DNA from: [Clostridium] colinum
GTDB taxonomy: Bacteria; Bacillota; Clostridia; Lachnospirales; CAG-274
Length of the DNA: 64,000 nucleotides
Assembly (NCBI RefSeq): GCF_940677205.1
Contig: NZ_OW712331.1
Location: 1,971,558 to 2,035,557, forward strand
Direction: 5' to 3'
Position numbers and translations under genes: made by a program. Numbering within the stretch: the first letter of the stretch is position 1; the number at the start of each line of letters is the position of its first letter. Shown in pieces: positions 39,833 to 51,734 of this stretch. Under the pieces are notes generated by a model. That model saw nothing but the letters and a program-made list of their open reading frames with translations. It was not told the DNA's origin and did no database searches.

Positions 39833-39861
39833 TTTACAAATCTATTTTTAAAAGGTATAAT
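39833..39861 (+). promoter_or_regulatory. Promoter of ileS
   Basis: TTTACA (39833-39838) and TATAAT (39856-39861), spacer 17 bases, directly upstream of the T-box leader. Confidence 0.7.
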
Positions 39862-39866
39862 AAAAT

Positions 39867-40113
39867 TAGTATAATATATTAAATGCTTTGATAAGGACAG
39901 TAGGTATATATTCTTAGTTTAGCGAGCTAGAGATGGTGTGAGCCTAGCCAATAGACATATACTGAAAATCACCTTTTAGCAGTAAACCGAAAAGATTTTT
40001 CTTAGTAGGCTTTAACGTATCCCCTACGTTACAGGGTTTAGAGAGGGTAACTTTTGTTACCAAATCAGGTGGTACCGCGTTTATTACGTCCTGTCTTTTG
40101 GCAGGGCTTTTTT
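39867..40113 (+). promoter_or_regulatory. T-box leader of ileS (isoleucine)
   Basis: The T-box core AGGTGGTACCGCG is at 40067-40079. The specifier region reads GAAA-ATC-ACC with ATC (Ile) at 39968-39970. The terminator stem is 40088-40095 with 40100-40107, followed by six T. Uncharged tRNA-Ile pairs with the specifier and T-box and favours the antiterminator, so ileS is made when isoleucine is short. Confidence 0.93.
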
Positions 40114-40190
40114 ATATTATTACTAATTACATTTAATACTAAAACAACTACTTTTAAGGTAGTTAAAATATATTTTTAGGAGGTTAACTT

Positions 40191-43100
40191 ATGTACGATA
40201 AGGTTTTGACAAATTTAAACTTTGTTGAAAGAGAAAAAGAAATTTTAGATTTTTGGAAAGAAAATAAAATTTTTGAAAAAAGTATAGAAAGTAGAAAAGA
40301 AGGCGAAGTTTTTACATTTTTTGATGGTCCTCCAACAGCTAATGGTAAACCTCATATAGGACATATATTAACACGTGTTGTAAAAGATATTATACCTCGC
40401 TATAAAACTATGAAAGGCTATAAAGTGCTTAGAAAAGCTGGTTGGGACACACACGGGCTACCAGTTGAGCTTGAAATAGAAAAAAAACTTGGAATAAGTG
40501 GTAAACCACAAATAGAAAACTATGGTGTAGAACCTTTTATAAAACAATGTAAAGATAGTGTATTTACTTACGAAAGTCTTTGGAAAAAAATGAGTGATAG
40601 AGTTGGGTTTTGGGCTGATATGGACAATCCTTATGTTACTTATCACAATTCTTATATAGAATCTGTTTGGTGGGCTTTAAAACAAATTTGGGACAAAGGT
40701 TTGTTATATAAAGGTCATAAAATAGTACCTTATTGTCCACGTTGTGGTACATCTTTATCTAGCCACGAAGTTGCTCAAGGATATAAAGATGTTAAAGACA
40801 AATCTGCCTATGCAAAATTTTTAGTAAAAGGCACAACTAACGAATTTTTATTAGCTTGGACTACTACTCCTTGGACTTTACCTTCAAACGTAGCTCTTAC
40901 TGTTAATGCCGATGAAGACTATGTTAAAGTAGAATTAAACAATGAAAAATATATTTTAGCAGATGCTTTAGTATCTAAAGTTTTTGGAGAAGAAGAAAAA
41001 CCTACAGTATTAGAAAAATGCAAAGGTAGCGAGCTTAAAGGTCTCGAATATGAACCTCTTTTTGACTATGCTAAAAATATAGTAAAAGATAAAAAAGCTT
41101 ATTATGTAGTGTGCGATTCTTATGTTACTCTTACAGATGGTACTGGTATTGTACATTGTGCTCCTGCATTTGGTGAAGATGATGCTCGTGTAGGTAAAGA
41201 TAACAATTTACCTTTTGTTCAGCTTGTAAATGAAGAAGGTAAATTTTTACCAGAAGTTACAGATTGGGCTGGTGTTTTTGTTAAAGATGCCGACGAAGAT
41301 ATAATTAAAAAATTAAAACAAGAAAACAAACTTTTAAAAGCAGAAAACTATGAACATAGCTATCCTTTCTGTTGGAGATGTGATACCCCTTTATTATACT
41401 ACGCTAGAGATACGTGGTTTATAGCTATGACAAAAGTACGTGATATGCTTGTTAAAAACAACAACACTGTAAACTGGATGCCTGATAACATTAAACAAGG
41501 ACGTTTTGGTAACTTTTTAGAAAATGTTATAGACTGGGGCTTATCTAGAGAACGTTACTGGGGTACACCTCTTCCTATTTGGGAATGTAGCTGTGGACAC
41601 AGAGAAGCTATTGGTAGCATAGAACAATTAAAGGCAATGTCTTCTGATTGTCCTGATGATATTGAACTTCACAAGCCTTATATAGACAATGTTCACCTTG
41701 ATTGTCCAAAATGTAATGGCAAAATGACACGTGTAACAGAAGTTATCGACTGTTGGTTTGATTCTGGTTGTATGCCTTTTGCTCAATGGCATTATCCATT
41801 TGAAAATAAAGAAATATTTGATGAAAATTTCCCTGCCGACTTTATATCTGAGGCAATAGACCAAACTAGAGGTTGGTTCTACACTCTTATGGCTATATCT
41901 ACTTTATTATTTGATAAAGCACCATATAAAAATGTTATAGTTTTAGGCCACGTTCAAGATAAAGACGGTAAAAAAATGAGTAAACACACAGGAAATGTAG
42001 TAGACCCTTGGACTGTTTTAGACAAACAAGGTGCCGACGCAGTTAGATGGTATTTTTATACAAATAGTTCCCCTTGGTTACCTAACAGATTTTACGAAGA
42101 AGCCGTAAACGAAGGCCAAAGAAAATTTATGGGTACTTTATGGAACACTTATGCTTTCTTTGTTTTATATGCAAACATTGATAATTTTGACCCTAACAAC
42201 TATTCATTAGAATATGATAAACTATCTGCAATGGATAAATGGATATTATCAAAACTTAACTCTTTAGTTAAATTTGTAGATGAAGGTTTACAAAACTACA
42301 AGCTTACTGAAACTTCTAGAGCTATGTCTGAATTTGTAGACGAGCTTAGCAACTGGTATGTAAGACGCTCAAGAGAACGTTTTTGGGGCAAAGATATGCC
42401 ACAAGACAAAGTTAATGCTTATATGACTTTATACACAGTTTTAGTTACTGTAACAAAACTTTCAGCTCCATTTACACCATTTATAGCAGAAAGTATTTAT
42501 CAAAACCTTGTTTGCAAAGTGTCTAAAGATGCTCCACAAAGCGTACACCTTTGCGACTTCCCAACTTATGACGAAAAACTTATAGATAAAAAGCTAGAAG
42601 AAGATATGGACAGTGTTTTATCTATCGTAGTTGCAGGTCGTGCTAGCAGAAATACTGCTAATATTAAAAACAGACAACCAGTTGGTAATATGTTTGTTAA
42701 AGCTAATAATAAGCTAGATAATATGTTTATAGACATTATAAAAGAAGAGCTTAACATTAAAAATGTAGAATTTAAAGACGATTTATCTGCATTTACTAGC
42801 TACAACTTTAAACCTCAACTTAGAACACTTGGTAAAAAATATGGTAAACTTGTACCATCTATCGGTAACTATTTAAAAGAAAATGACGGTATTAAGCTTA
42901 TGTCTGAGCTTAAACAAAATGGCTTAATAAAATTTGACATAGATGGCGAAAGTATAGAGCTTGCAGAAGAAGATGTTTTAATAGAAACTGCTCAAAAAGA
43001 CGGCTATGTTTCTGAAAGTGATAAAAATGTTACTATTGTTTTAGATACAAACCTTACAGAAGAACTTATAGAAGAAGGCTTTGTTAGAGAAATAATAAGT

Positions 43101-43325
43101 AAAATACAAACTATGAGAAAAGAAGCCGAATTTGAAGTGTTAGACAAAATAACTGTTTATTATTCTAACAATGATAAAATAGCAAACATTATATCTAAAA
43201 ATATAGAACAAATAAAAGATGATGTTTTAGCTACAGATATTTTAAACCAGTCTAACGACGGTTACACTAAAGAGTGGAACATTAATGGTGAACAAGTTGT
43301 CTTAACTGTTGTAAAAAACAACTAA
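40191..43325 (+). CDS. ileS: Isoleucyl-tRNA synthetase, long (type 2) form
   Basis: A 1044-residue class I synthetase. The HIGH signature is PHIGH (about residue 54-58) and the KMSKS loop is KKMSKHTGN (about 594). The editing CP1 domain carries the TTPWTLPSN and [15 protein letters not shown] blocks. Two CxxC pairs lie at the central zinc site (CPRCG and CWRCD). The length above 1000 residues and the lack of a C-terminal zinc finger match the type 2 enzymes, many of which tolerate mupirocin. It is controlled by the T-box upstream. Confidence 0.96.
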   Translation: MYDKVLTNLNFVEREKEILDFWKENKIFEKSIESRKEGEVFTFFDGPPTANGKPHIGHILTRVVKDIIPRYKTMKGYKVLRKAGWDTHGLPVELEIEKKLGISGKPQIENYGVEPFIKQCKDSVFTYESLWKKMSDRVGFWADMDNPYVTYHNSYIESVWWALKQIWDKGLLYKGHKIVPYCPRCGTSLSSHEVAQGYKDVKDKSAYAKFLVKGTTNEFLLAWTTTPWTLPSNVALTVNADEDYVKVELNNEKYILADALVSKVFGEEEKPTVLEKCKGSELKGLEYEPLFDYAKNIVKDKKAYYVVCDSYVTLTDGTGIVHCAPAFGEDDARVGKDNNLPFVQLVNEEGKFLPEVTDWAGVFVKDADEDIIKKLKQENKLLKAENYEHSYPFCWRCDTPLLYYARDTWFIAMTKVRDMLVKNNNTVNWMPDNIKQGRFGNFLENVIDWGLSRERYWGTPLPIWECSCGHREAIGSIEQLKAMSSDCPDDIELHKPYIDNVHLDCPKCNGKMTRVTEVIDCWFDSGCMPFAQWHYPFENKEIFDENFPADFISEAIDQTRGWFYTLMAISTLLFDKAPYKNVIVLGHVQDKDGKKMSKHTGNVVDPWTVLDKQGADAVRWYFYTNSSPWLPNRFYEEAVNEGQRKFMGTLWNTYAFFVLYANIDNFDPNNYSLEYDKLSAMDKWILSKLNSLVKFVDEGLQNYKLTETSRAMSEFVDELSNWYVRRSRERFWGKDMPQDKVNAYMTLYTVLVTVTKLSAPFTPFIAESIYQNLVCKVSKDAPQSVHLCDFPTYDEKLIDKKLEEDMDSVLSIVVAGRASRNTANIKNRQPVGNMFVKANNKLDNMFIDIIKEELNIKNVEFKDDLSAFTSYNFKPQLRTLGKKYGKLVPSIGNYLKENDGIKLMSELKQNGLIKFDIDGESIELAEEDVLIETAQKDGYVSESDKNVTIVLDTNLTEELIEEGFVREIISKIQTMRKEAEFEVLDKITVYYSNNDKIANIISKNIEQIKDDVLATDILNQSNDGYTKEWNINGEQVVLTVVKNN

Positions 43326-43368
43326 CAAATACCTTATAGCTATTAAAAATAGTATTTAATATAATATA

Positions 43369-43400
43369 TAAAGGCTAAAGATTTTCCTCTTTAGCCTTTA
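43369..43400 (+). terminator. Terminator after ileS
   Basis: A 13-bp stem (TAAAGGCTAAAGA, 43369-43381, with 43388-43400). The following T run is weak because the ribosome binding site of the next gene begins at 43411. Confidence 0.7.
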
Positions 43401-43421
43401 TAATTGAAATGGAGATTTTTT

Positions 43422-43826
43422 ATGTTTAAATCTATATTAAAAAAATTATTTACTAAAGAAATTTTATTATATTTAATCTTTGGAGTTTTGACTACCTTAG
43501 TAGATACAGTTGTTTTTTATGTATCAAACTATAAATTAAATATACACTATGTTTTATCTACTTGTTTAGCGTGGTTGCTTGCTGTTTTGTTTGCATATAT
43601 AACAAATAAGTTGTTTGTTTTTTCTTATAAAAATAGCCAAAATATTTTAAAAGAAATGTTTTATTTTTTTTCACTTAGATTTGTATCTTTGTTATTATCT
43701 ATTGTATTTATGGTTATAATGGTAGATATTTTAAATATACAAGAGCTTTTATCTAAAATACTTGTTAATGTATTTGTTGTTATAGCAAACTATTTTTTTA
43801 GTAAAATTTTTATTTTTAAATCTTAA
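43422..43826 (+). CDS. GtrA-family membrane flippase
   Basis: A 134-residue protein with four membrane helices of the GtrA/GtcA family. Typical features are the opening 'LLYLIFGVLTTLVDTVVFY' pattern and AYITNKLFVF in the middle. Family members are thought to flip undecaprenyl-phosphate-linked sugars across the membrane. The start is ATG 43422, since GGAG (43411-43414) precedes it by 7 bases; a TTG at 43404 is upstream of that. The neighbour yfhO makes a wall-glycosylation role likely. Confidence 0.9.
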   Translation: MFKSILKKLFTKEILLYLIFGVLTTLVDTVVFYVSNYKLNIHYVLSTCLAWLLAVLFAYITNKLFVFSYKNSQNILKEMFYFFSLRFVSLLLSIVFMVIMVDILNIQELLSKILVNVFVVIANYFFSKIFIFKS

Positions 43827-43907
43827 AATTTTTATTTAAACTATTTTATAAAAATGGTATAATATAGTAAATTTAATATAAAAATATTTATTACGAAAGG
43901 AAACTAT

Positions 43908-46784
43908 ATGATTAAACAAACAGTTAAAAATAATAATTACATTTTTTTAGCAACATTAATTTCTGCTATTATTGTTCTTATAACTTATGCTTTTTGTGGT
44001 TTTTATCCTTTTGGAGAAAATAGCATATTAAAAGTAGACCTTTATCATCAATATGCACCCTTTCATGAAGAGCTTAGACAAAAGCTCCTAACAGGTGATA
44101 GTCTTTTTTATTCTTGGCAAGGTGGGCTTGGTAAAGAATTTTTAAGCCAAATAGCATATTATACAGCTAGCCCTATTAGTATTTTTATATTATTTTTCCC
44201 TAGCCAATATATATCTGAAGCTATTTTATTTTTTGTGTTTATAAAAATAGTTTTATGTACTTTTTGTTTTAGCTATTATTTAAAACATACATTTAAAAAA
44301 GAAAGCATTTTAATTACCATATTCGCTATTATGTATGGGTTTATGGCCTTTATAACTAGCTTTTATTGGAACATAATGTGGTTAGATTCTATTTATCTTT
44401 TTCCACTTGTAGCCCTTGGTATAGATAGGCTTGTTAAAGATGGCTCATATAAAACTTATCTTATTAGCCTTATATTTTGTATTATAGTAAATTTTTATAT
44501 AGCATTTTTAGTATGCGTATTTGCTACTATTTATTTTTTAATAAAAGTCTTTTCAGAATATAGCATAAAAGATTTTAATATTATAATAAATAGAATTATA
44601 AAATTTGGTATTTTATCTTTATTAGCCGGTGGTACAACTATGTCTTTAGCTATACCAACAGTAGTTGCACTTGGCAGAACACAAACTTCTGATACATCTT
44701 TTCCTTCGTTTGAAATGTATCAAAATGTTTATCAAATAATAACAAACCACTTTTCTGGAGCAAGACCTGTTGTTTTAGCTAGAAATGAAGATTTACCAAA
44801 CCTTTATAGTGGTGTTTTAACAATGGTTTTAATACCTACCTACTTTTTTAATAAAGAAATAAAGCTTAAAGAACGTATATCTTTTGCTATATTAATACTA
44901 TTTATGTTAGCTTGTTCTATTTTTAAACAACTAGACTTTATAATACACGGTATGCATTTTCCTGCCAATTTACCACATAGATATACTTTTATATATTCAT
45001 TTATAATTTTAACACTTGCTTATAAATCTTTAATAAATGTAAAAGGTATAAAACCTTTAGTTATTTATATTTCTATACCATTTTATATTATTTATATGCT
45101 TATAAGTGAATATTATTTAATAAACGTAGTAGATGATATATCAAAGGCCTTATCTACATCAGACATTATTGCTAATGTTATATTATTAGTTTTATATATG
45201 GTTGCAATATTATACTATAAAAAAAGTTATTATGAAGAAAATATTAGTAATAAACATTTAAACTCATTCTCTATTGTCTTTTCTTCTATATTTACTGTAA
45301 TATGTATGGGATTATTTATTGGAGGATTAGCATATAACATAATAAATTCTTCAGAGGGCAAAAGCTTAAACATTAGTTTTTATATTTTAACTTTACTATC
45401 TTTTGGTATAATCATTTTATGCGGTTTATTACTTAAAAATACTATATATAAATTTAACTTTAAATACCAATTAACAGTTATTTTATCAATGTTATTACTT
45501 ATTGTATCTGGCGAAAGTTTGTTTAACTGTACAAATGGATTTTTCCATAGCGGTACTACTAGTCAAGAAAATTATATACAATATATAAAAGCAACAGATG
45601 ATATATTAGAATATATAAAAAATACCGATAATGATGAAAATAAGTTTTTTAGACAAGAGTTTTCTAGGTTTACGGCTATAAATGAATCTACAATGTATCA
45701 CTATAATGGATTTTCTCAATTTTCATCTTTAGCCTATGGAGATACATCTAAGCTTTTAGAAAATTTAGGTATTGCCGCAACAGGTAACTCTTATAGATAT
45801 TATGACCCAACGCCTCTAATAGATTCTATGTTTAACATAAAATATATTATGGCTAAAGACAATGAAATATTTAATCCAAATTATGAACTTATACAACAAT
45901 TTGACAATGTATATCTATATAAAAATAAAACACCTTTATCTGTTGGATTTATGGTAAACGACACTATAAAAGATTGGGAAACTAACCAAGAAACACCTTT
46001 TATTACTCAAAATGAGTTTGTATATAATGCAACAGATATAAAAGATGAGCTTTTAACAGAGTTTCCTGTAGAACATTTTAGAGCAGAAAATGTTGATATA
46101 ACTTTAAAAGATGAAAAACAGTCCTACTCTTACACATTACATGATGAAACAAACCTTGATTTGATACCTACTGTATATGCTAGAGCATATATTCCTAAAA
46201 CACAACGAATATTTTTATATGTAGAGTCTACAAATTCTAAAAGATTTAAATATACAGTAAATGGACATACCTCAGATAGAGAAATTTCTACTGGTAGAAG
46301 CCTTATAGACCTTGGTCTTTTACAAGAAGGCGACTTTGTAGACATAGAATTTTCTCTTGATAGAAAAGGTTCGTATGAAACAACTTATTCTAAAACAGGT
46401 AATTTTAGAGTGTATGCTGCTTGTTTTGATAATGATATTTTTAATAATATATATAATGAATTATCTGATGAAATGTTAACTGTAACAGACTATGACAGTA
46501 CATCTTTAAATGGTACTATAACAGCTAAAAAAGACGGTATTATGTTTACATCTATTCCTTATGATGAAGGTTTTTCTGCCTTTGTAGACGGTGAAAAAAC
46601 TGAATTAATACCTGTTGGTAACAACGGTATTATAGCTATTCCAGTTAAAGAAGGAGAACATCAAATATCATTTAAATATCACGTTAAAGGGTTTAACCTT
46701 GGATTAATTTTAACTATTATATCCATAATTGGCATTATAATATATGCTTTTATTGACAAAAAATTTAAAAATAAAAATTTTTAA
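43908..46784 (+). CDS. yfhO: YfhO-family membrane glycosyltransferase
   Basis: A 958-residue membrane protein with about 13 helices and a large C-terminal extracellular domain (from about 540 to 930), then a last helix and a basic tail. The N-terminal GT-C-like segments (GENSILKVDLYHQYAPFHEE, SLFYSWQGGLG) are family marks; the first acidic loop Asp is the likely catalytic residue. In Bacillus, YfhO works with CsbB and the GtrA-type GtcA to glycosylate lipoteichoic acid. Here gtrA is directly upstream but a CsbB homologue was not seen in the window. The ribosome binding site is GAAAGGAAAC. Confidence 0.9.
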   Translation: MIKQTVKNNNYIFLATLISAIIVLITYAFCGFYPFGENSILKVDLYHQYAPFHEELRQKLLTGDSLFYSWQGGLGKEFLSQIAYYTASPISIFILFFPSQYISEAILFFVFIKIVLCTFCFSYYLKHTFKKESILITIFAIMYGFMAFITSFYWNIMWLDSIYLFPLVALGIDRLVKDGSYKTYLISLIFCIIVNFYIAFLVCVFATIYFLIKVFSEYSIKDFNIIINRIIKFGILSLLAGGTTMSLAIPTVVALGRTQTSDTSFPSFEMYQNVYQIITNHFSGARPVVLARNEDLPNLYSGVLTMVLIPTYFFNKEIKLKERISFAILILFMLACSIFKQLDFIIHGMHFPANLPHRYTFIYSFIILTLAYKSLINVKGIKPLVIYISIPFYIIYMLISEYYLINVVDDISKALSTSDIIANVILLVLYMVAILYYKKSYYEENISNKHLNSFSIVFSSIFTVICMGLFIGGLAYNIINSSEGKSLNISFYILTLLSFGIIILCGLLLKNTIYKFNFKYQLTVILSMLLLIVSGESLFNCTNGFFHSGTTSQENYIQYIKATDDILEYIKNTDNDENKFFRQEFSRFTAINESTMYHYNGFSQFSSLAYGDTSKLLENLGIAATGNSYRYYDPTPLIDSMFNIKYIMAKDNEIFNPNYELIQQFDNVYLYKNKTPLSVGFMVNDTIKDWETNQETPFITQNEFVYNATDIKDELLTEFPVEHFRAENVDITLKDEKQSYSYTLHDETNLDLIPTVYARAYIPKTQRIFLYVESTNSKRFKYTVNGHTSDREISTGRSLIDLGLLQEGDFVDIEFSLDRKGSYETTYSKTGNFRVYAACFDNDIFNNIYNELSDEMLTVTDYDSTSLNGTITAKKDGIMFTSIPYDEGFSAFVDGEKTELIPVGNNGIIAIPVKEGEHQISFKYHVKGFNLGLILTIISIIGIIIYAFIDKKFKNKNF

Positions 46785-46803
46785 TAAATTTTTAAAAAAA
46801 TAG

Positions 46804-46832
46804 TTGCATTTTAAAAATTTATTTGTTATAAT
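46804..46832 (+). promoter_or_regulatory. Promoter of serS
   Basis: TTGCAT (46804-46809) and TATAAT (46827-46832), spacer 17 bases, directly before the serS T-box leader. Confidence 0.7.
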
Positions 46833-46839
46833 ATAAAAA

Positions 46840-47086
46840 ATTAAATATGTATCGGCGTTTATACTTTTGTATATGAATGAAAGCTAATCTATGGATAAAT
46901 TTTTAGAGAGTTAATGGTTGGTGTAAATTAATATTTTATTATAGAGTTCCACTTTTAAAGCTTATGGTGATTAAATCATAAGGGTTAGCCCTTTATAGCT
47001 TAAACGAGAGGCTATTTTTATAGCAATTTGGGTGGCAACGCGGGTTTTTTAAAGCTCGTCCCTTTCTTTAGGGACGGGCTTTTTTT
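46840..47086 (+). promoter_or_regulatory. T-box leader of serS (serine)
   Basis: The T-box core TTGGGTGGCAACGCGGG spans 47028-47044. The specifier region reads GAGT-TCC-AC with TCC (Ser) at 46948-46950, in the same context as the Ile specifier upstream of ileS. The terminator stem is 47054-47062 with 47071-47079, followed by seven T. Low serine charging should raise serS expression. Confidence 0.93.
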
Positions 47087-47177
47087 GCATATTTATATAT
47101 TATTTTGCAAAAATTATATATAGCCTAATATTTTAGCTTTAATACTATATATTAAAGTATAGATAGATACAAAATAA

Positions 47178-48467
<1,290 letters not shown>

Positions 48468-48495
48468 TTTATTAATAAAAAAATATGTTAGATAT

Positions 48496-48522
48496 AAGGT
48501 TGTAGACAAAGTCTACAACCTT
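48496..48522 (+). terminator. Terminator after serS
   Basis: A 12-bp perfect stem (AAGGTTGTAGAC, 48496-48507, with 48511-48522) around AAA. This is one of three near-identical hairpins in the window. Confidence 0.75.
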
Positions 48523-48710
48523 TCAAAAAACAATATTTTCTTGTACAAGGGGCTAAAAGCCCCTAAAAACCTATCTTTACGTATACGTGGCAAAGCTACA
48601 TATGTAATTAAAGATGAGTACTCTTCGTTATCATACTCTCTAATTTTTTGTATTATTTCTATTTTGTTTACAGTATAAGCTAACTTAATATTTAAGTTGG
48701 CTATTTTAGG
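48513..48710 (-). pseudogene. Possible gene remnant (open frame without start)
   Basis: The minus strand is open for 65 codons from 48710 to the stop at 48513 and reads like real protein (KLAYTVNKIEIIQKIREYDN, then EEYSSLITYVALPRIRKDRF), but has no ATG, GTG or TTG near the beginning and is preceded by a stop at 48711-48713. A second, weaker echo of its 3' part (ending in FFERL and stop) is readable at about 48725-48800. I do not recognise the family. It is probably the tail of a lost gene, duplicated once; chance is possible. Confidence 0.35.
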
Positions 48711-49017
48711 TTATAGAAGTTGTCTACAATCTTTCAAAAAATATTTTATGATACTTGTATGAAAAAATACCAATTTCTTCATACAAGGACTAACCCGTCT
48801 AAAAATCTAAATTTCTACACAATCTAAAACAAAGTCTCATTCTATAATTAGAATTTTTATACAAAGTATAAAAATAAAAAATTACTCTAAAATATTTTAT
48901 ATATTTATTAATATACACTATGCTTTATATTTATTAATTAAATCTATTGATTTTTTAAATTTTTATAGTATAATTTATAGTATAATTTAGTAAAATATTT
49001 TTTAGGAGTGAATAAAT
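48711..49017. other. Gene-free region before the amino-acid-binding lipoprotein
   Basis: About 300 bases with a degenerate echo of the remnant at 48513-48710 and no intact gene. Possible promoter elements lie near 48970-48990 (repeated TATAATTTA), and GGAGTG precedes the start at 49018. Confidence 0.5.
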
Positions 49018-49872
49018 ATGAAAAAATTAATTTCTATAGTTATGTCTATAACATTAGCATTAACATTAGTAGCTTGTGATAAACCTGAAAGTAATAATAC
49101 TTCTGAGCTATCTTCTGAAACACAACAAGAAAAAGTAGATGAAAATGATTATATAGCTAAAATTAAAGAAAGAGGTGAGCTTATAGTTGCTACATCTCCA
49201 GATTATCCACCTTATGAATTTAAAATAGTAGAAAATGGGAAAGAAAAACTTGTGGGATTTGACATAGCAATAGCAGAAGAAATAGCAAAAGATATTGGTG
49301 TAAACTTACGTATATTAGAACTAGATTTTAATGGCCTTTTAGTATCGTTAAATGCTAACAAAGCCGATATGGTTATGGCGGGTATGACACCAGATGAAAA
49401 TAGAGTTAAAGCTGTAGATTTTTCAGATATATATTATCTTGCAGAACAAGGTATTATGGTTTCATCTGAAAATAAAGATACTTTAAACACATTAGAAAGT
49501 TTAGCTGGTAAAAAAATTGGTGTTCAAAAAGGGTCTGTTCAAGAAAAAATTGCTTTAGAGCAATTATCTAATTCTAAAATAATGTCATTAGTTAAATTGC
49601 CAAATATTATTTTAGAACTTAAAGCTGGTAATATAGATGCAGCTATTGTAGAGTTTCCTGTAGCTGAAGGATATATTAAGCAATATCCAGAGCTTGCTTT
49701 ATCTGATGCAAAAGTTATAGACGAAACTGGCGGGTGTGCTATTGCAATAAAAAAAGGTAACAAAAGCCTTGTTGACCAAGTAAACTTAACTATAAATAGA
49801 TTAAAAGAAGAAAAAAGTTTAGATAAATATGTTATAGAAGCTAATGAAATTGTAAATAGTATGATAGAATAA
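49018..49872 (+). CDS. Amino-acid ABC transporter substrate-binding lipoprotein
   Basis: A 284-residue family 3 solute-binding protein. The signal peptide ends in the lipobox V-A-C (Cys20), so it is anchored on the outer face of the membrane. The mature part shows the type II binding-protein pattern: ELIVATSPDYPPYEF, LVGFDIAIAEEIAKDIG, DMVMAGMTPDENR, GKKIGVQKGSVQE and IDAAIVEFPVAEGY. The ligand is an amino acid, probably polar. No permease or ATPase gene is adjacent, so it must use one encoded elsewhere. It has its own terminator. Confidence 0.93.
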   Translation: MKKLISIVMSITLALTLVACDKPESNNTSELSSETQQEKVDENDYIAKIKERGELIVATSPDYPPYEFKIVENGKEKLVGFDIAIAEEIAKDIGVNLRILELDFNGLLVSLNANKADMVMAGMTPDENRVKAVDFSDIYYLAEQGIMVSSENKDTLNTLESLAGKKIGVQKGSVQEKIALEQLSNSKIMSLVKLPNIILELKAGNIDAAIVEFPVAEGYIKQYPELALSDAKVIDETGGCAIAIKKGNKSLVDQVNLTINRLKEEKSLDKYVIEANEIVNSMIE

Positions 49873-49886
49873 TAATTAAAATTAAT

Positions 49887-49911
49887 AAAAGCCCTAAAAA
49901 ATAGGGCTTTT
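49887..49911 (+). terminator. Terminator of the binding-protein gene
   Basis: A 10-bp stem (AAAAGCCCTA, 49887-49896, with 49902-49911) followed by ATTTTG. Confidence 0.85.
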
Positions 49912-50021
49912 ATTTTGTAATTTATTAAGGATATTTTATATAACGTCTAATAAAATAATGATATTTCAAAATTAAAATGTTAATATTTTTAATTTGGGGA
50001 AAATTTTAACATTTTAAAAGT

Positions 50022-51458
50022 TTAAGCTTTATCTTCTTTTTTTATAGAAGATTTTCTTATCATAAAAAATGCAAATAAACATATTGCAAAAATTATACCT
50101 ACTATATTTGATATATTTGGAGGTAATTTAAGACCTTCTTTTGCTTGCATTATATATGAAATACAAACATAAGACATTAATGTAGCAGGTAAAATAGCTA
50201 TAAAATAATTTTTATTATTTTTATAAAGATATACACCTACTGTCCATAAGAATATAGTTGCTAATGTTTGATTTGACCAAGCAAAATATCTCCAAATAAT
50301 ATCAAAGTTAACTGTTGTTAGGAAAATACAAACAATAAATAAAGGTATTGCTATAAGAAATCTTTTTGATATACTTTTTTGGTTTATTTTAAAAGCATCT
50401 GCTATTGTAAGTCTAGCGCTTCTAAAGGCCGTATCACCAGATGTTATAGGACAAGCAACAACACCTAAAACGGCTAAAATAGCACCAAATGTACCTAAAA
50501 GCTCTTTTGATAAAAAGTTTACAACACCTGCTGCCCCATTATAGCTATTTAATGCTTGTGCTACTCCCTCTGGGCTACCCAAAAATGAAATAGTAACAGC
50601 ACACCAAATTAAAGCTACAATACCTTCAACAACCATTGCTCCAAAAAAAACTGCTTTAGTTTCTTTATTATTTTTTACACAACGAGCCATCATTGGAGAT
50701 TGTGTAGCATGAAAACCTGATAATGCTCCACAAGCTATTGTAACAAATAAAAATGGAAATACATTTAATCCATCTGGATGTAAATTTGTAGCAAATGTTT
50801 GGCTATTAATTTCTATCATTGGGTCTGTACCTTTAAAATGATTAATAAACATACCACCACATAAAAATACAGCCATTAAAATAAGACATATCCCAAACAC
50901 TGGATAAATTTTTCCTATAATTTTATCTACTGGTAAAACTGTTGCTAAAATATAATAAACTATTATTATACCAACTAATAAAGTTTTATCTAACCCTGTA
51001 AGGTTTGATAATAGCCCTGCTGGAGATATAACAAACACTGTTCCTACTAATATTAATAAGATAACTGAAAAAACACGCATAATATTTTTCATAGTTTCGC
51101 CTAAATATATACCTACTATTTCAGAAACAGATATCCCATTATGCTTCATAGATATTACACCAGACATAAAGTCGTGTACTGCACCAGCAAATATTGTACC
51201 AAATGTTATCCATAAAAATGCTATTGGTCCAAAACAAGCACCTAATATAGCTCCAAATATAGGCCCTGTACCAGCAATATTTAAAAACTGGATTAATAAA
51301 ACTTTATGTAATGGCATTGGTATATAGTCTATACCATCTTCCATAATTGTAGCAGGTGTTGCTTGATTTTCATCTAAACCTGCTTGCTTGTATACATAAC
51401 TACCGTATATGAAATATCCGCCAATTAATATAGCTAAACATACTAAAAAAGTAATCAT
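50022..51458 (-). CDS. cstA: CstA-family pyruvate/peptide transporter
   Basis: A 478-residue protein with about 13-15 membrane helices of the CstA (carbon starvation) family. The family blocks are IQFLNIAGTGPIFGAILGACFG, HDFMSGVISMKHNG, SGFHATQSPMMARC and CPITSGDTAFRSARL. CstA and its paralogue BtsT import pyruvate with protons, and peptide uptake has also been reported. The length is the short form common in Firmicutes. The start is ATG 51458 with AAGGAGGAGC upstream. It is a single gene. Confidence 0.94.
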   Translation of the reverse strand: MITFLVCLAILIGGYFIYGSYVYKQAGLDENQATPATIMEDGIDYIPMPLHKVLLIQFLNIAGTGPIFGAILGACFGPIAFLWITFGTIFAGAVHDFMSGVISMKHNGISVSEIVGIYLGETMKNIMRVFSVILLILVGTVFVISPAGLLSNLTGLDKTLLVGIIIVYYILATVLPVDKIIGKIYPVFGICLILMAVFLCGGMFINHFKGTDPMIEINSQTFATNLHPDGLNVFPFLFVTIACGALSGFHATQSPMMARCVKNNKETKAVFFGAMVVEGIVALIWCAVTISFLGSPEGVAQALNSYNGAAGVVNFLSKELLGTFGAILAVLGVVACPITSGDTAFRSARLTIADAFKINQKSISKRFLIAIPLFIVCIFLTTVNFDIIWRYFAWSNQTLATIFLWTVGVYLYKNNKNYFIAILPATLMSYVCISYIMQAKEGLKLPPNISNIVGIIFAICLFAFFMIRKSSIKKEDKA

Positions 51459-51734
51459 ATATTGCTCCTCCTTATAAAGACGTTAATATTTTATATTAAC
51501 ATTATATATAAAATTGTTATAAAATACAAGAAAAATTTACAAAATAAGACTTTTTATATATATTTTTTACAATATAATTAACTTTTAAGTAACTTTAAAT
51601 AATATTTATAATAAAATTAATTTAAACATAAAATAAAAATATAAATTATATAAATACAAAATAATTATATACATATTTAATAAAATTGTTTATTTTTGTT
51701 ATAAACTTATGTTATAATATTAAAGGTGATTATT

